Assembly: GCF_048984525.1 (NCBI RefSeq)
Contig: NZ_JBMGJC010000008.1
Coordinates: 1 to 64,000 of the forward strand
Source: Syntrophopropionicum propionicicum_A
Lineage (GTDB): Bacteria; Bacillota; Desulfotomaculia; Desulfotomaculales; Pelotomaculaceae
Direction: 5' to 3'
Length of the DNA stretch: 64,000 nucleotides
Shown: one piece after another, positions 26,100 to 34,536 of the stretch
Numbering within the stretch: the stretch's first letter is position 1
Layout of the letters: every line of letters starts with the position of its first letter
Made by a program: the position numbers and the translations under genes
Notes under the pieces: model-generated
Database searches by the model: none
Told to the model about the DNA's origin: nothing
Seen by the model: only the letters and a program-made list of their open reading frames with translations

Positions 26100-27089
26100 A
26101 TGGGAACCACTAGTATCCTGGTGCTCGCCGCGGGGCTGCTTACGATCCTGGCCGGCGCAAAAATATTCACTAACGGAATAGAGTGGATGGGCAAGAAGCT
26201 GAACCTCTCCGAGGGAGCCGTCGGCAGTGTCCTGGCCGCAGTTGGGACAGCGCTTCCGGAGACTATGGTCCCTCTCATCGCCATCCTCTTCGCTCCCGCC
26301 GGGACAGCGACTGAAGTGGGGATTGGAGCGATCCTGGGCGCACCCTTTATGCTGAGCACACTGGCTTTTGGCGTGGTGGGCGTCTCCAAGATGGTATTCT
26401 GCCGCGGCAGCAGCTGTATTGACGTTAAGCGGTCGATCGTGATGAGGGACCTGAAATATTTTATCTGCTTTTATTCCCTGGCCGCAGCGGCAGCCTTTAT
26501 CCCCTACATGATGATCAAGATACCTATTGCCCTGGTTCTGGTTACAGGATACGGTTATTACGTAATCAAAACCCTGGGGGACGGGGACACCCTGTCCGAA
26601 CTGGATATACCACCGCTGTACCTGTGGAAAAAAGGCGAAGAGCCGCCCCTGTCGGCAATAATCATACAGGTGATTATAAGCCTCGGTTTGATTGCCGGCG
26701 GCGCAAATTATTTTGTGGACGCGCTCGGCAACCTGGCCACCACTGTTATGATGCCGGCTTTGATCCTGTCCATCATCATCACGCCCATCGCCACCGAGCT
26801 GCCGGAGAAATTCAACAGTATCATCTGGGTTAAGGGGGGCAAGGACACCCTGGCCATGGGGAATATCACCGGGGCGATGGTTTTTCAGGGTTCCATCATC
26901 CCGACCATCGGCATATTGCTGACACCGTGGTCGATTTCGACCCTGGCCGCTATAAGCGCGGCCCTGGCTCTGCTTTCCAGCATAATAATCTACCTGATTA
27001 CCAGTAAAAAAGAGCTCAGGGCCAGCCACATGATTTACCCTGTCGCAATATACGGCATATTCCTGCTGCTGATTTTCACCATGATGTAA
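26100..27089 (+). CDS. Cation/Ca2+ antiporter, YrbG/CaCA family
   Basis: About 329 residues, ten TM segments. Two alpha-repeat motifs of the Ca2+/cation antiporter superfamily are visible: GSVLAAVGTALPETMVPLIA near the N-terminus and ITPIATELPEKFNSIIW in the C-terminal half, each with an acidic residue expected to bind the ion. I use the ATG at 26100 because AAGGGG precedes it, and the earlier ATG at 26049 lies inside the terminator hairpin. The Mn2+-type riboswitch ahead suggests the exported ion may be Mn2+, although the family mainly handles Ca2+. It is followed by a long hairpin. Confidence 0.8.
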   Translation: MGTTSILVLAAGLLTILAGAKIFTNGIEWMGKKLNLSEGAVGSVLAAVGTALPETMVPLIAILFAPAGTATEVGIGAILGAPFMLSTLAFGVVGVSKMVFCRGSSCIDVKRSIVMRDLKYFICFYSLAAAAAFIPYMMIKIPIALVLVTGYGYYVIKTLGDGDTLSELDIPPLYLWKKGEEPPLSAIIIQVIISLGLIAGGANYFVDALGNLATTVMMPALILSIIITPIATELPEKFNSIIWVKGGKDTLAMGNITGAMVFQGSIIPTIGILLTPWSISTLAAISAALALLSSIIIYLITSKKELRASHMIYPVAIYGIFLLLIFTMM

Positions 27090-27124
27090 CAATAGAAAAC
27101 CAAAACCAAAGGAGCCCGTAAATG

Positions 27125-27174
27125 AAGTGCACCCCAAATGTTAGACACAACTAACATTTGGAGGTGCACTTTTT
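27125..27174 (+). terminator. Long hairpin after the antiporter gene
   Basis: AAGTGCACCCCAAATGTTAG pairs with CTAACATTTGGAGGTGCACT, about 20 pairs with one mismatch and a six-base loop, followed by TTTTT. It would terminate plus-strand transcription. The sequence resembles the terminal repeats of some insertion sequences, so it may also be a mini-element relic. Confidence 0.6.
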
Positions 27175-27183
27175 AATATGATA

Positions 27184-27357
27184 CTATATTTTGTTTAGCG
27201 CATCCTGGCACTGCTTTATGCAAGCGTCAATAGACGAATAAGCTTGATCCAGGGATTGCTTCGCCGGGTTCTGGGCGTCCGCGGCCATGGTCCTGATATC
27301 GCCGGCCGTAGTTTGGCAGTGTTGTATGCATGACTGTAGTTTTTCTTTTGATAACAT
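27184..27357 (-). CDS. 57-residue protein with two CX3C motifs
   Basis: A short gene with a strong ribosome site (AAGGAGGTGATACATA before ATG at 27357) and TAG at 27184. It encodes a helical, soluble protein with CIQHC at residues 10-14 and CIKQC at residues 46-50, one near each end. Between them lies an alanine- and glutamine-rich helix. The spacing (ALxTQNxxAK-like) recalls small DUF1657-type proteins, and the CX3C pairs recall metal-binding helical bundles or disulfide hairpins. Its place between an exchanger and CopA suggests a metal link, which is inference. Confidence 0.6.
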   Translation of the reverse strand: MLSKEKLQSCIQHCQTTAGDIRTMAADAQNPAKQSLDQAYSSIDACIKQCQDALNKI

Positions 27358-27406
27358 TATGTATCACCTCCTTAAAAGCTATTATCTGCATAGATAAAAT
27401 TTATAT

Positions 27407-27472
27407 GTGTCAGGGGGACGGGGTTGTTTACACACCTTTTGGGTGTGTCAACAACCCCGTTCCCCTGACACC
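27407..27472. repeat. Palindromic REP-like repeat pair, family B
   Basis: Two inverted units (GTGTCAGGGGGACGGGGTTG ... CCCCGTTCCCCTGACAC) around CCTTTTGG. A few mismatches to the perfect copy at 9684. It lies between the small CX3C gene and the copA end. Confidence 0.85.
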
Positions 27473-27554
27473 CCCTAAACGCAGCTTTGACTTTTTTCAG
27501 ATTTAAAAGACCAGCCGGCCATGGCTGGTCTTTTGATCCTGCAGTTATTATATT

Positions 27555-30014
27555 TTATGCCACCGGTTTAAAACGGCGCAGCCTGAGGGCGTTGCTCACG
27601 ACCGAGACAGAGCTGAAGGCCATGGCCGCGCCGGCCAGCACCGGATTGAGCAGGCCCAGGGCCGCCACCGGGATGCCCACCGTGTTGTAGAACAGCGCCC
27701 AGAACAGGTTCTGCTTGATGTTCCTGATCGTGGCCCGGGATAGGCTGATGGCCGCTGGGACCCCCCTCAAGTCACCCCTCATCAGAGTAATATCCGCGGC
27801 CTCGATGGCCACGTCGGTACCAGTGCCGATGGCAAATCCGATGTCGGCGGTAACCAGCGCCGGGGCATCGTTGATGCCGTCGCCCACCATCCCGACGACT
27901 TTGCCCTGGCGGCGCAGTTTCTCCACCTGGCCCGCTTTGTCCTCCGGCAGCACTTCCGCCAGCACATTATCATTATCAATACCCACCTGCCTGGCGATAG
28001 CGAAAGCGGTGCGCCTGTTGTCACCGGTAAGCATCCATACTTCAATACCCATTTTCCTGAGCCGGGCTATGGCCTCCTGCGAGCTCTCCTTAATTGTGTC
28101 CGCCACGCCGATTACAGCCGCCAAATTTCCGTCCAGGGCCATAAACATGGCGGTCTTGCCCTCTTCTTCCAGCCTTTCGATATCCCCGGCCAGCGCGCTG
28201 GTGTCGACATCGTTGTCTTTCATCATTTTCCTGGTGCCCAGCAATATCCTGCGCCCGTCAATATCCGCGTCCACCCCGTGTCCCGGTACAGCCGTGAACC
28301 GCTGCGGGTCATCCAGTCTGGCGCCTCTTTCCCTGGCGTAACTGACAATAGCCCGGGCCAGGGGGTGCTCGGAATTTTTCTCCGCCCGTCCGGCGATCTC
28401 CAGCAGCTCGTCCTCCCGTCCTTTATATTCGGGCGCGGGGACCAGGTCCGTGAAAGAAGGTTCCCCCCTGGTAATGGTCCCGGTTTTATCCAGCACGACG
28501 GCGGTAAGCTGGTGGGTTCTTTCCAGGTATTCGCCGCCCTTGATCAGGATACCGTATTCAGCGCCCCTGCCGGTGCCCACCATTATTGAAGTGGGTGTGG
28601 CCAGGCCGAGGGCGCAGGGGCAGGCAATAACCAGGACGGCGGTGAAATTCAACATGGCTCTGGTGAAATCACCGGGGGCTCCGTAGTAAAACCAAGATAA
28701 AAAGGTAAGCAGGGCAACGCCTATCACCGCCGGGACGAAATAAGCGGATATAATGTCGGCCATGCGCTGGATCGGCGCTTTCGACCCCTGGGCTTCCTCC
28801 ACGATCCTGATGATCTGGGCCAGGGCGGTATCTTTCCCCACCCTGGTCGCCTCGAACTTGAATGTGCCAAGCTTGTTGATAGTGGCGCCGGTCACTTCGT
28901 CCCCGGCTTTCTTGTCTGCCGGCACGCTTTCCCCGGTGAGCATGGACTCGTCCACCGCGGAATATCCTTCCCTGACCACGCCGTCCACGGGGACCCTTTC
29001 TCCGGGGCGAACCACGACCAGGTCTCCAGTCTCCACTTCTTCCACCGGTATTTCAATTTCCTGTCCGTCCCTGATCACACGGGCGTTCTTCGGCTGCAGC
29101 CCGACCAGCTTTTTTATCGCCTCGGAGGTCCTGCCTTTGGCGATAGCTTCCAGTGTCCTGCCCAGCAGGATCAGGGTAATGATAATCGCGCTGGTCTCGT
29201 AATAGACCTCGTGGATCCCGATCATGTGGCCGAAAAAAGTGGCGGCGACGCTGTAAAGGTAGGCGGCCGAGGTACCCAGCACCACCAGCACCGACATATT
29301 GGCGCTCCGGCCCCGCAGCGCTATGTACGCGTCCCTGTAAAAGCCTGCTCCCGCCACAAACTGGATCGGGGTGGCCAGGGCGAACTGAAAGTAATTGCTC
29401 ATAAAAAACTCAGGCACATAATGGTGCAGGTTAAAAACCATCACCAGCATATTAAACAGCAGGGGCGCGGATAAAATGCCCGAAAAAATCACCAGGGACC
29501 TCTGCCGCCTGATCTCCCGCTCCCTTTCTTCCCGCTCGGAATCGACTGCTCCGCGGTCATCCGCCGGGGCAGCACCGTATCCTAATTTTTCTACCGCTTT
29601 TGTAATTCCCGTCATACTGATCTCGGCAGGGATGAACTCCACCACCGCCTTTTCCGTGGCCAGGTTAACCGCTGCCCGGATCACACCCGGCAGTTTATTA
29701 AGCCCCTTTTCAACCCTGGCGGAGCAGGCGGCGCAGCTCATGCCGGAAATCTTCAGCTCAGCCCGTTCCACCACCGGTTGGTAGCCGGTTTCTGTGATCT
29801 TCCCCAGAATCATCTCAGGCGTAACCTTGGCGGGAGAGTATTCCACGGTGGCGGTCTCAACAGCCAGGTTGACGACGGCGGCATGGACACCGGGCATTTT
29901 GGCAAGAGCTCTTTCAACACGGCTGGAGCAGGCCGCGCAGGTCATACCCTTAATTTTAACCGTAATTTTCTTCAGTTCTTCCGGCCTGACCGCACTCAGT
30001 TCAACAGCTGCCAA
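27555..30014 (-). CDS. copA: Copper-exporting P-type ATPase CopA, two HMA domains
   Basis: Just over 800 residues. Two N-terminal heavy-metal domains each carry the CxxC pair (GMTCAAC and GMSCAAC, about residues 26 and 94). Eight TM helices include the copper-binding CPC in ACPCALGLATPTS. The phosphorylation site is DKTGT, with GDGINDAPAL later. The motifs indicate a P1B-type Cu+ exporter. I prefer the TTG start at 30014 because GGGGGAG is about nine bases upstream; a TTG at 30023 is only next to that site. A terminator pair of cysE lies just upstream. No CopY/CsoR regulator is visible nearby. Confidence 0.9.
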   Translation of the reverse strand: MAAVELSAVRPEELKKITVKIKGMTCAACSSRVERALAKMPGVHAAVVNLAVETATVEYSPAKVTPEMILGKITETGYQPVVERAELKISGMSCAACSARVEKGLNKLPGVIRAAVNLATEKAVVEFIPAEISMTGITKAVEKLGYGAAPADDRGAVDSEREEREREIRRQRSLVIFSGILSAPLLFNMLVMVFNLHHYVPEFFMSNYFQFALATPIQFVAGAGFYRDAYIALRGRSANMSVLVVLGTSAAYLYSVAATFFGHMIGIHEVYYETSAIIITLILLGRTLEAIAKGRTSEAIKKLVGLQPKNARVIRDGQEIEIPVEEVETGDLVVVRPGERVPVDGVVREGYSAVDESMLTGESVPADKKAGDEVTGATINKLGTFKFEATRVGKDTALAQIIRIVEEAQGSKAPIQRMADIISAYFVPAVIGVALLTFLSWFYYGAPGDFTRAMLNFTAVLVIACPCALGLATPTSIMVGTGRGAEYGILIKGGEYLERTHQLTAVVLDKTGTITRGEPSFTDLVPAPEYKGREDELLEIAGRAEKNSEHPLARAIVSYARERGARLDDPQRFTAVPGHGVDADIDGRRILLGTRKMMKDNDVDTSALAGDIERLEEEGKTAMFMALDGNLAAVIGVADTIKESSQEAIARLRKMGIEVWMLTGDNRRTAFAIARQVGIDNDNVLAEVLPEDKAGQVEKLRRQGKVVGMVGDGINDAPALVTADIGFAIGTGTDVAIEAADITLMRGDLRGVPAAISLSRATIRNIKQNLFWALFYNTVGIPVAALGLLNPVLAGAAMAFSSVSVVSNALRLRRFKPVA

Positions 30015-30172
30015 TGGCGCCAACTCCCCCTGTGCAAGGTTTAATTTAATTAGTTTTTATTTTGCCTTTTATTGCTATTATTCGACACTTCTTTATTATA
30101 TAAACAAAGTGTTTCTTTTTTATTAACATGGTCTTACAAAATTATTAATATTATTTCTCATTTATATAAAGA

Positions 30173-30223
30173 AAACCTGCAGCTGTTTTGATGTACCGGT
30201 TGGTTCCTTCATGCTGCAGGTTT
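30173..30223 (-). terminator. Terminator downstream of cysE
   Basis: AAACCTGCAGC and GCTGCAGGTTT form an 11-pair stem, with a T-rich run on the minus strand. The loop is long (29 bases), which is unusual. It lies 43 bases after the cysE stop. Confidence 0.6.
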
Positions 30224-30265
30224 ATTCATGAAATGCAATTTAACATACTTCTATATTATTACGTT

Positions 30266-31006
30266 CTATTTATTCTCCCTGTCCAAAACAAACAGGCACC
30301 CTTCCCCGCACTGGATCTCCCCGTCCTGGCATACCGTTTCTACCGGCAAGCTGTTTTCCTCCATCTGCATGATCCGTTTTTCGAGCTTGTCGATTTTTTT
30401 CTGCAGGCAGAGGATCATTTCCGCCACAGGGTCCGGCAGCAGGTCGTGGCGCAGGTCTATTTCATAATCCTTCCGCTCTTCGACCTTCCGGCCGTTCCTG
30501 GCCACCACTTTTCCGGGCACCCCCACCACCGTGCTGTCGGGCGGGACCGCTTTCAATACCACCGACCCCGCTCCGATTTTGGAGTTGTCCCCGACGGTAA
30601 ATGACCCCAGCACCTTGGCGCCCACGCTGACCACCACATTATTCCCGATGGTCGGGTGTCTCTTTTCTTTCTCCTTGCCTGTACCGCCCAGGGTAACACC
30701 CTGGTAAACGGTGACGTTATCGCCTAATTCGGCGGTCTCACCGATAACAACACCGGAGCCGTGGTCGATAAACAGCCCTTCCCCGATTTTAGCGCCGGGG
30801 TGGATCTCAATGCCAGTCAGAAAGCGGGAGATGTGGGATATCAGCCGTGCCGTGACAAACCAGCGGCGCCTGTAGAAACGGTGGGCCAGCCTGTGCATAA
30901 TAATGGCGTGGAATCCTGGATAGCAGAGAATTACTTCCAATACTGATTTGGCGGCGGGATCCCTTTCCATAACCACACGGATATTTTTACGCAGCCCGCT
31001 GAACAT
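30266..31006 (-). CDS. cysE: Serine O-acetyltransferase
   Basis: A 246-residue left-handed beta-helix enzyme that acetylates L-serine to O-acetylserine for cysteine synthesis. The catalytic and serine-binding stretch is GIEIHPGAKIGEGLFIDHGS and GVVIGETAELGDNVTVYQGV, with hexapeptide repeats up to GSVVLKAVPPDSTVVGVPGK. The last 45 residues form a coiled-coil tail with cysteines (CQDGEIQCGEGC), longer than in short homologues. No cysK neighbour is seen in this window. It is a single gene with its own terminator. Confidence 0.9.
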   Translation of the reverse strand: MFSGLRKNIRVVMERDPAAKSVLEVILCYPGFHAIIMHRLAHRFYRRRWFVTARLISHISRFLTGIEIHPGAKIGEGLFIDHGSGVVIGETAELGDNVTVYQGVTLGGTGKEKEKRHPTIGNNVVVSVGAKVLGSFTVGDNSKIGAGSVVLKAVPPDSTVVGVPGKVVARNGRKVEERKDYEIDLRHDLLPDPVAEMILCLQKKIDKLEKRIMQMEENSLPVETVCQDGEIQCGEGCLFVLDRENK

Positions 31007-31119
31007 TATTTAACCTCCTCATATTTAACATTGAAGGCATATATATCATATTATAACCTATACGGTCTTTGACACTTCCCCCGGGTTAAAAGACTCAACA
31101 ACCTTAATATAAATCCGTT

Positions 31120-31150
31120 AAAAAAGTTCAGCCCCCGTTGTCAGGGGCTG
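31120..31150 (-). terminator. Terminator downstream of nadA
   Basis: CAGCCCCCGTTGTCAGGGGCTG at 31129-31150 is a hairpin with an A-run at 31120-31125, which reads as a T-run on the minus strand. It is 46 bases after the nadA stop. Confidence 0.8.
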
Positions 31151-31196
31151 TTTGCAGGTCATCCTTATTGTATAAATCCGGCCGCGGGCGCCGGTT

Positions 31197-32117
31197 TTAA
31201 ACAACATCCAGCATCCTCTCCAGGCATACAATTGACTGCTCCCTGATCTCGTCTGATACTGTTACCCTGGGCTCAAGGGTCACCAGCGCCTGGTAAACCT
31301 TGTCCAGGGTGGTTTTCTTCATATTCGGGCAAACCAGCCTTTCCGACGCCATATAAAATTTCTTATCGGGACATCGCTTGTTAAGGGGATGGAGTATGCC
31401 CTTTTCAGTGCCGACGATAAATTCGGTGGCTTCGCTCTCACAGGCGAAGTTGATCATCCCGGCGGTGCTGGATACCTTGTCGGCCAGGGCCACGACCTCG
31501 GGGCGGCATTCCGGGTGCACCATCACCAGGGCTTCCGGGTGTTCTTCTTTGGCTTTGAGGATATCTTCGGTGGTCAGCCGGTCGTGGGTATTGCAGCAGC
31601 CTTCCCACAGGATCATGTCCCGGCCGGTTTTGGAGGCAATGTAGTGGCCCAGGTTTTTGTCGGGGACAAAGAGGATCGGCCTGTCCTCCGGCAGTGAGGC
31701 TACGACATTGACGGCGTTGGCCGAGGTGCAGGCGATGTCACATTCTGCCTTTACATCGGCGGAGGTGTTTACGTAGCACACCACCGTGGCGCCGGGTATC
31801 TCCTGTTTTTTACGCGCCAGCCGCACCGCGTCGACCATGTCGGCCATGGGACAGCCGGCGTTTTCGTCAGGCAGGACAACGGTCTTGCCGGGAGACAGGA
31901 TGGAGGCGCTCTCGGCCATGAAGTGGACGCCGCAGAAGACAATCACGTCGGCGTCGGTACTGGCGGCCTGCTGGGACAGGGCCAGTGAGTCGCCGATAAA
32001 ATCAGCCACGTCCTGCACTTCCGGGCGCTGGTAAAAATGCGCCAGGATTACTGCGTTGCGCTCTTTTTTTAGTTTGGTTATTTTTTCCGATAGTTCCTGG
32101 ATTGTTTTTTGGTCCAT
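31197..32117 (-). CDS. nadA: Quinolinate synthase NadA
   Basis: A 306-residue [4Fe-4S] enzyme that makes quinolinate from iminoaspartate and dihydroxyacetone phosphate. Three expected cysteine-bearing motifs are visible: FCGVHFMAESASIL, MVHPEC and LVCPNMKKTTLD; VLPDENAGCPMADM and AHFYQRPEVQDVADFIGDSL also match the family. The upstream neighbour is a cysteine desulfurase, six bases away, which could supply sulfur for the cluster. The missing nadB is not in the window. Confidence 0.95.
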   Translation of the reverse strand: MDQKTIQELSEKITKLKKERNAVILAHFYQRPEVQDVADFIGDSLALSQQAASTDADVIVFCGVHFMAESASILSPGKTVVLPDENAGCPMADMVDAVRLARKKQEIPGATVVCYVNTSADVKAECDIACTSANAVNVVASLPEDRPILFVPDKNLGHYIASKTGRDMILWEGCCNTHDRLTTEDILKAKEEHPEALVMVHPECRPEVVALADKVSSTAGMINFACESEATEFIVGTEKGILHPLNKRCPDKKFYMASERLVCPNMKKTTLDKVYQALVTLEPRVTVSDEIREQSIVCLERMLDVV

Positions 32118-32123
32118 TATTCC

Positions 32124-33284
32124 TCAATCCTTTAGCGGTGACATGTCCCGCAGTTTTTCTACTATTGGTTTCATTACCTGGAGGAAGTAATCGACGTCTT
32201 CTTCGGTATTATCTTTGCCCAGGGTTATGCGCAGCGAGCCGTGGGCTTCCTCATGGGGCACTCCCATCGCCAGCAGCACGTGTGAAGGTTCGAGTGAGCC
32301 GGATGTGCAGGCTGAGCCGGTGGATGCGGCGATGCCTTTCATGTCAAGGCTCAAAAGCATTGATTCGCCTTCGATGTATTTAAAGAGGAAACTGGCATGG
32401 TTCGGCAGGCGCTTATCCGGGTGCCCGGTCAGCCTGACGTCTTCTATGCCGGTAAGCCCCCTGATCAGTTTATCCCGCAGGACCCTCAGCCTGGCACTTT
32501 CGGTCTCTCTGTTCTCCATGGCCAGCTCGATGGCCTTGGCCAGCCCCATGATGCCGGGGATGTTCTCGGTGCCGGCCCGGCGCAGCCGTTCCTGGGCGCC
32601 GCCGTGAAAGAGGGTCTGCCGCCAGTTTGTCCGCTTGCGGATATATAGCAAGCCGGTCCCTTTTGGCCCGTAGATCTTGTGCCCTGATAGGGAAAGCAGA
32701 TTTACTCCCAGGTCGTCTACATTGACCGGTATTTTGCCGAAACTCTGCACCGCGTCCACGTGAAATATTATATTCCGCTCCCGGGCCAGCTTTCCGATTT
32801 CTGCTACCGGCATGATTGTGCCGACCTCGTTGTTGGCGTGCATGATGGTGATTAGAATTGTTTTATCGGTAATGGCGGCGGCCACGTCGTCGACGCTGAC
32901 CATGCCGTACTGGTCCACCGGCAGGACCGTGATGTCAAAGCCTTCTTTGCCCAGGGCCTTCACCGTATTCAGCACGGCGTGGTGTTCCACGGCGCTGGTA
33001 ATGATGTGGTTGCCTCTTTTTCTGTTGGTGTAAGCCGCCCCGTGTATGGCCATGTTGTCTGATTCAGTGCCGCCGCTGGTAAAAACGACCTCCCCGGCGC
33101 CGGCGCCGATGGCCTGGGCTGCCTTTTCCCTGGCTTCCGTCACCACTTTGCGGATTTGGAGCCCGTAGTGGTGGACGCTGGATGGATTGCCGAAATTGTC
33201 CCCGGTAAGGTACCTGTACATCTCTTCGGCCACCTCAGGGTGGACGGGCGTGGTCCCGCTGTGATCAAAATATATACTGCGCAC
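32124..33284 (-). CDS. Cysteine desulfurase, NifS/IscS type
   Basis: A 386-residue PLP enzyme that converts cysteine to alanine with release of sulfane sulfur. Key signs are YFDHSGTTPVHPEV at the start, GNPSSVHHYG, EVVFTSGGTESDNMAIHG, the PLP lysine in SLSGHKIYGPKGTG, and the catalytic cysteine in STGSACTSGSLEPSH. It is transcribed with nadA (six-base spacing), and the pair is reminiscent of nifS-nadA clusters where the desulfurase serves the NadA Fe-S cluster. A good sigma-A promoter lies about 150 bases upstream. Confidence 0.9.
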   Translation of the reverse strand: MRSIYFDHSGTTPVHPEVAEEMYRYLTGDNFGNPSSVHHYGLQIRKVVTEAREKAAQAIGAGAGEVVFTSGGTESDNMAIHGAAYTNRKRGNHIITSAVEHHAVLNTVKALGKEGFDITVLPVDQYGMVSVDDVAAAITDKTILITIMHANNEVGTIMPVAEIGKLARERNIIFHVDAVQSFGKIPVNVDDLGVNLLSLSGHKIYGPKGTGLLYIRKRTNWRQTLFHGGAQERLRRAGTENIPGIMGLAKAIELAMENRETESARLRVLRDKLIRGLTGIEDVRLTGHPDKRLPNHASFLFKYIEGESMLLSLDMKGIAASTGSACTSGSLEPSHVLLAMGVPHEEAHGSLRITLGKDNTEEDVDYFLQVMKPIVEKLRDMSPLKD

Positions 33285-33440
33285 TAAACAACCCCCTAAA
33301 CCTACTCGCTGATTTTAAAAGAGATACGGTAAATTAGCGACCGTTTGACAGCCCAAAAGTATTATAACTCCGCTATGCGTTTCAATGCATGCCAGGAAAC
33401 GGCTTCCTAAACATAGTAATCTAATCGGAATTATAAATAT

Positions 33441-33469
33441 ATCATATGAAAACGCTCGGAATTTGTCAA
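33441..33469 (-). promoter_or_regulatory. Sigma-A promoter for the desulfurase-nadA pair
   Basis: On the minus strand, TTGACA (33464-33469) and TATGAT (33441-33446) are separated by 17 bases. Transcription would start near 33434, giving a 5' leader of about 150 bases before the desulfurase start. The leader shows no clear RNA structure. Confidence 0.7.
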
Positions 33470-33497
33470 CAGTTTTAAAATCATATCTCGAAATGTT

Positions 33498-34292
33498 TTA
33501 ATCTGCAACACGTTTGTGGTGGGTGTATAAGCTGAGCCTGCCTTCCCGGGCAAAACCGACGACGGTTATCCCCAGCTGGTCTGCCAGCTTTACCGCGAGC
33601 TCGGTCGGGGCAGAGCGGGAGACAATTACAGGTATGCCCATTTTGGCGACCTTAATTAGTATCTCCGTTGAAATGCGTCCGCTGAAAACTAGGATTTTAT
33701 CAGCGTAGGGAATACCGTCCAGAAAACACCTGCCGTAGATTTTGTCGACGGCGTTGTGGCGCCCGATATCCTCATAAAAAAAGACAACCCTGTCACGCGT
33801 GCAGAGAGCCGCGCTGTGGGCGCCGCCGGTTGTCTTAAACACCCCGGAAAGTTTTTCAAGCTGGTCTGTTAAGTAAAAAATATCCCGGGGGGCAACACGC
33901 ATATCGGACTCCACCCGGCCCACCCCGCTGGAGTCGTTGGCAAAGGTGAAAGAAACACGGCCACGGCCGCTGCTGGAGGTGATAAAGCGCTTCAGAAACC
34001 TTTCCTGTGGCGCGGGGTCGCCGGCTGTTTCTACCCGTACCAGCCGGTCGTCTTCATTAATAAGTATGCTCTTCAAATTTTCCCGCTTGAGCAGCACTCC
34101 CTCCGAACACAGGAAACCCACCGCCAGTTCTTTGAGTTCGCCCGGCGAGCAGACGAGAGTCACAAATTCCTGGTCGTTCAGGTAGAGTGTCACGGGCGCT
34201 TCCCTGACCACAACGTCCTCACCTTCCGTAAAGCTCCCGTTTTTGTAGAATGAAACCGGCAGTTTAACAACTTTATCCTTTGCTCCGGACAT
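33498..34292 (-). CDS. FdhD-like protein lacking the usual catalytic cysteines
   Basis: A 264-residue protein of the FdhD family, which in E. coli moves sulfur from IscS to the molybdenum cofactor of formate dehydrogenase. Visible family features are EAPVTLYLND, CSPGELKELAVGFLCSEGVL, KTTGGAHSAALCT, FYEDIGRHNAVDKIYG and the late SRSAPTELAVKLA. The conserved segment TSSC-x-x-C is TSSSGRG here (residues 105-111), so both cysteines are replaced. It may therefore be inactive as a sulfurtransferase or have another role. No formate dehydrogenase gene is nearby. Confidence 0.8.
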   Translation of the reverse strand: MSGAKDKVVKLPVSFYKNGSFTEGEDVVVREAPVTLYLNDQEFVTLVCSPGELKELAVGFLCSEGVLLKRENLKSILINEDDRLVRVETAGDPAPQERFLKRFITSSSGRGRVSFTFANDSSGVGRVESDMRVAPRDIFYLTDQLEKLSGVFKTTGGAHSAALCTRDRVVFFYEDIGRHNAVDKIYGRCFLDGIPYADKILVFSGRISTEILIKVAKMGIPVIVSRSAPTELAVKLADQLGITVVGFAREGRLSLYTHHKRVAD

Positions 34293-34415
34293 ATCTCTCC
34301 CCCGCCTTCATATTAAATACAATGTGATGCATATAATTCCTACTGTTTTAATATATTTTATAGTCTATAATATCCTGCTTGTTTTTGTCAAAGAAAAAAA
34401 ATGGAGCGGGAGAAT

Positions 34416-34444
34416 GCGACAGGAGAGAACCGTCCCCTGACACG
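34416..34444. repeat. Degenerate REP-like unit, family A
   Basis: GCGACAGGAGAGAACCGTCC followed by CCTGACACGC. It is a diverged single unit in the gap between fdhD and gerAB. Confidence 0.5.
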
Positions 34445-34536
34445 CTTTATACAAAAGTGGCACAGGAGAGGCTTCCCCTGTACCACAGAAGTTCAGCTTA
34501 TTTTTTAGCTTACATCGCAGCAAATCACAGTTGTTT

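Noticed and set aside
26067..27137. A 356-codon open frame antisense to the exchanger gene
   Set aside because: It is the opposite strand of a clearly coding, family-matching gene; its composition (His/Gln/Gly-rich) is typical of an antisense artefact.
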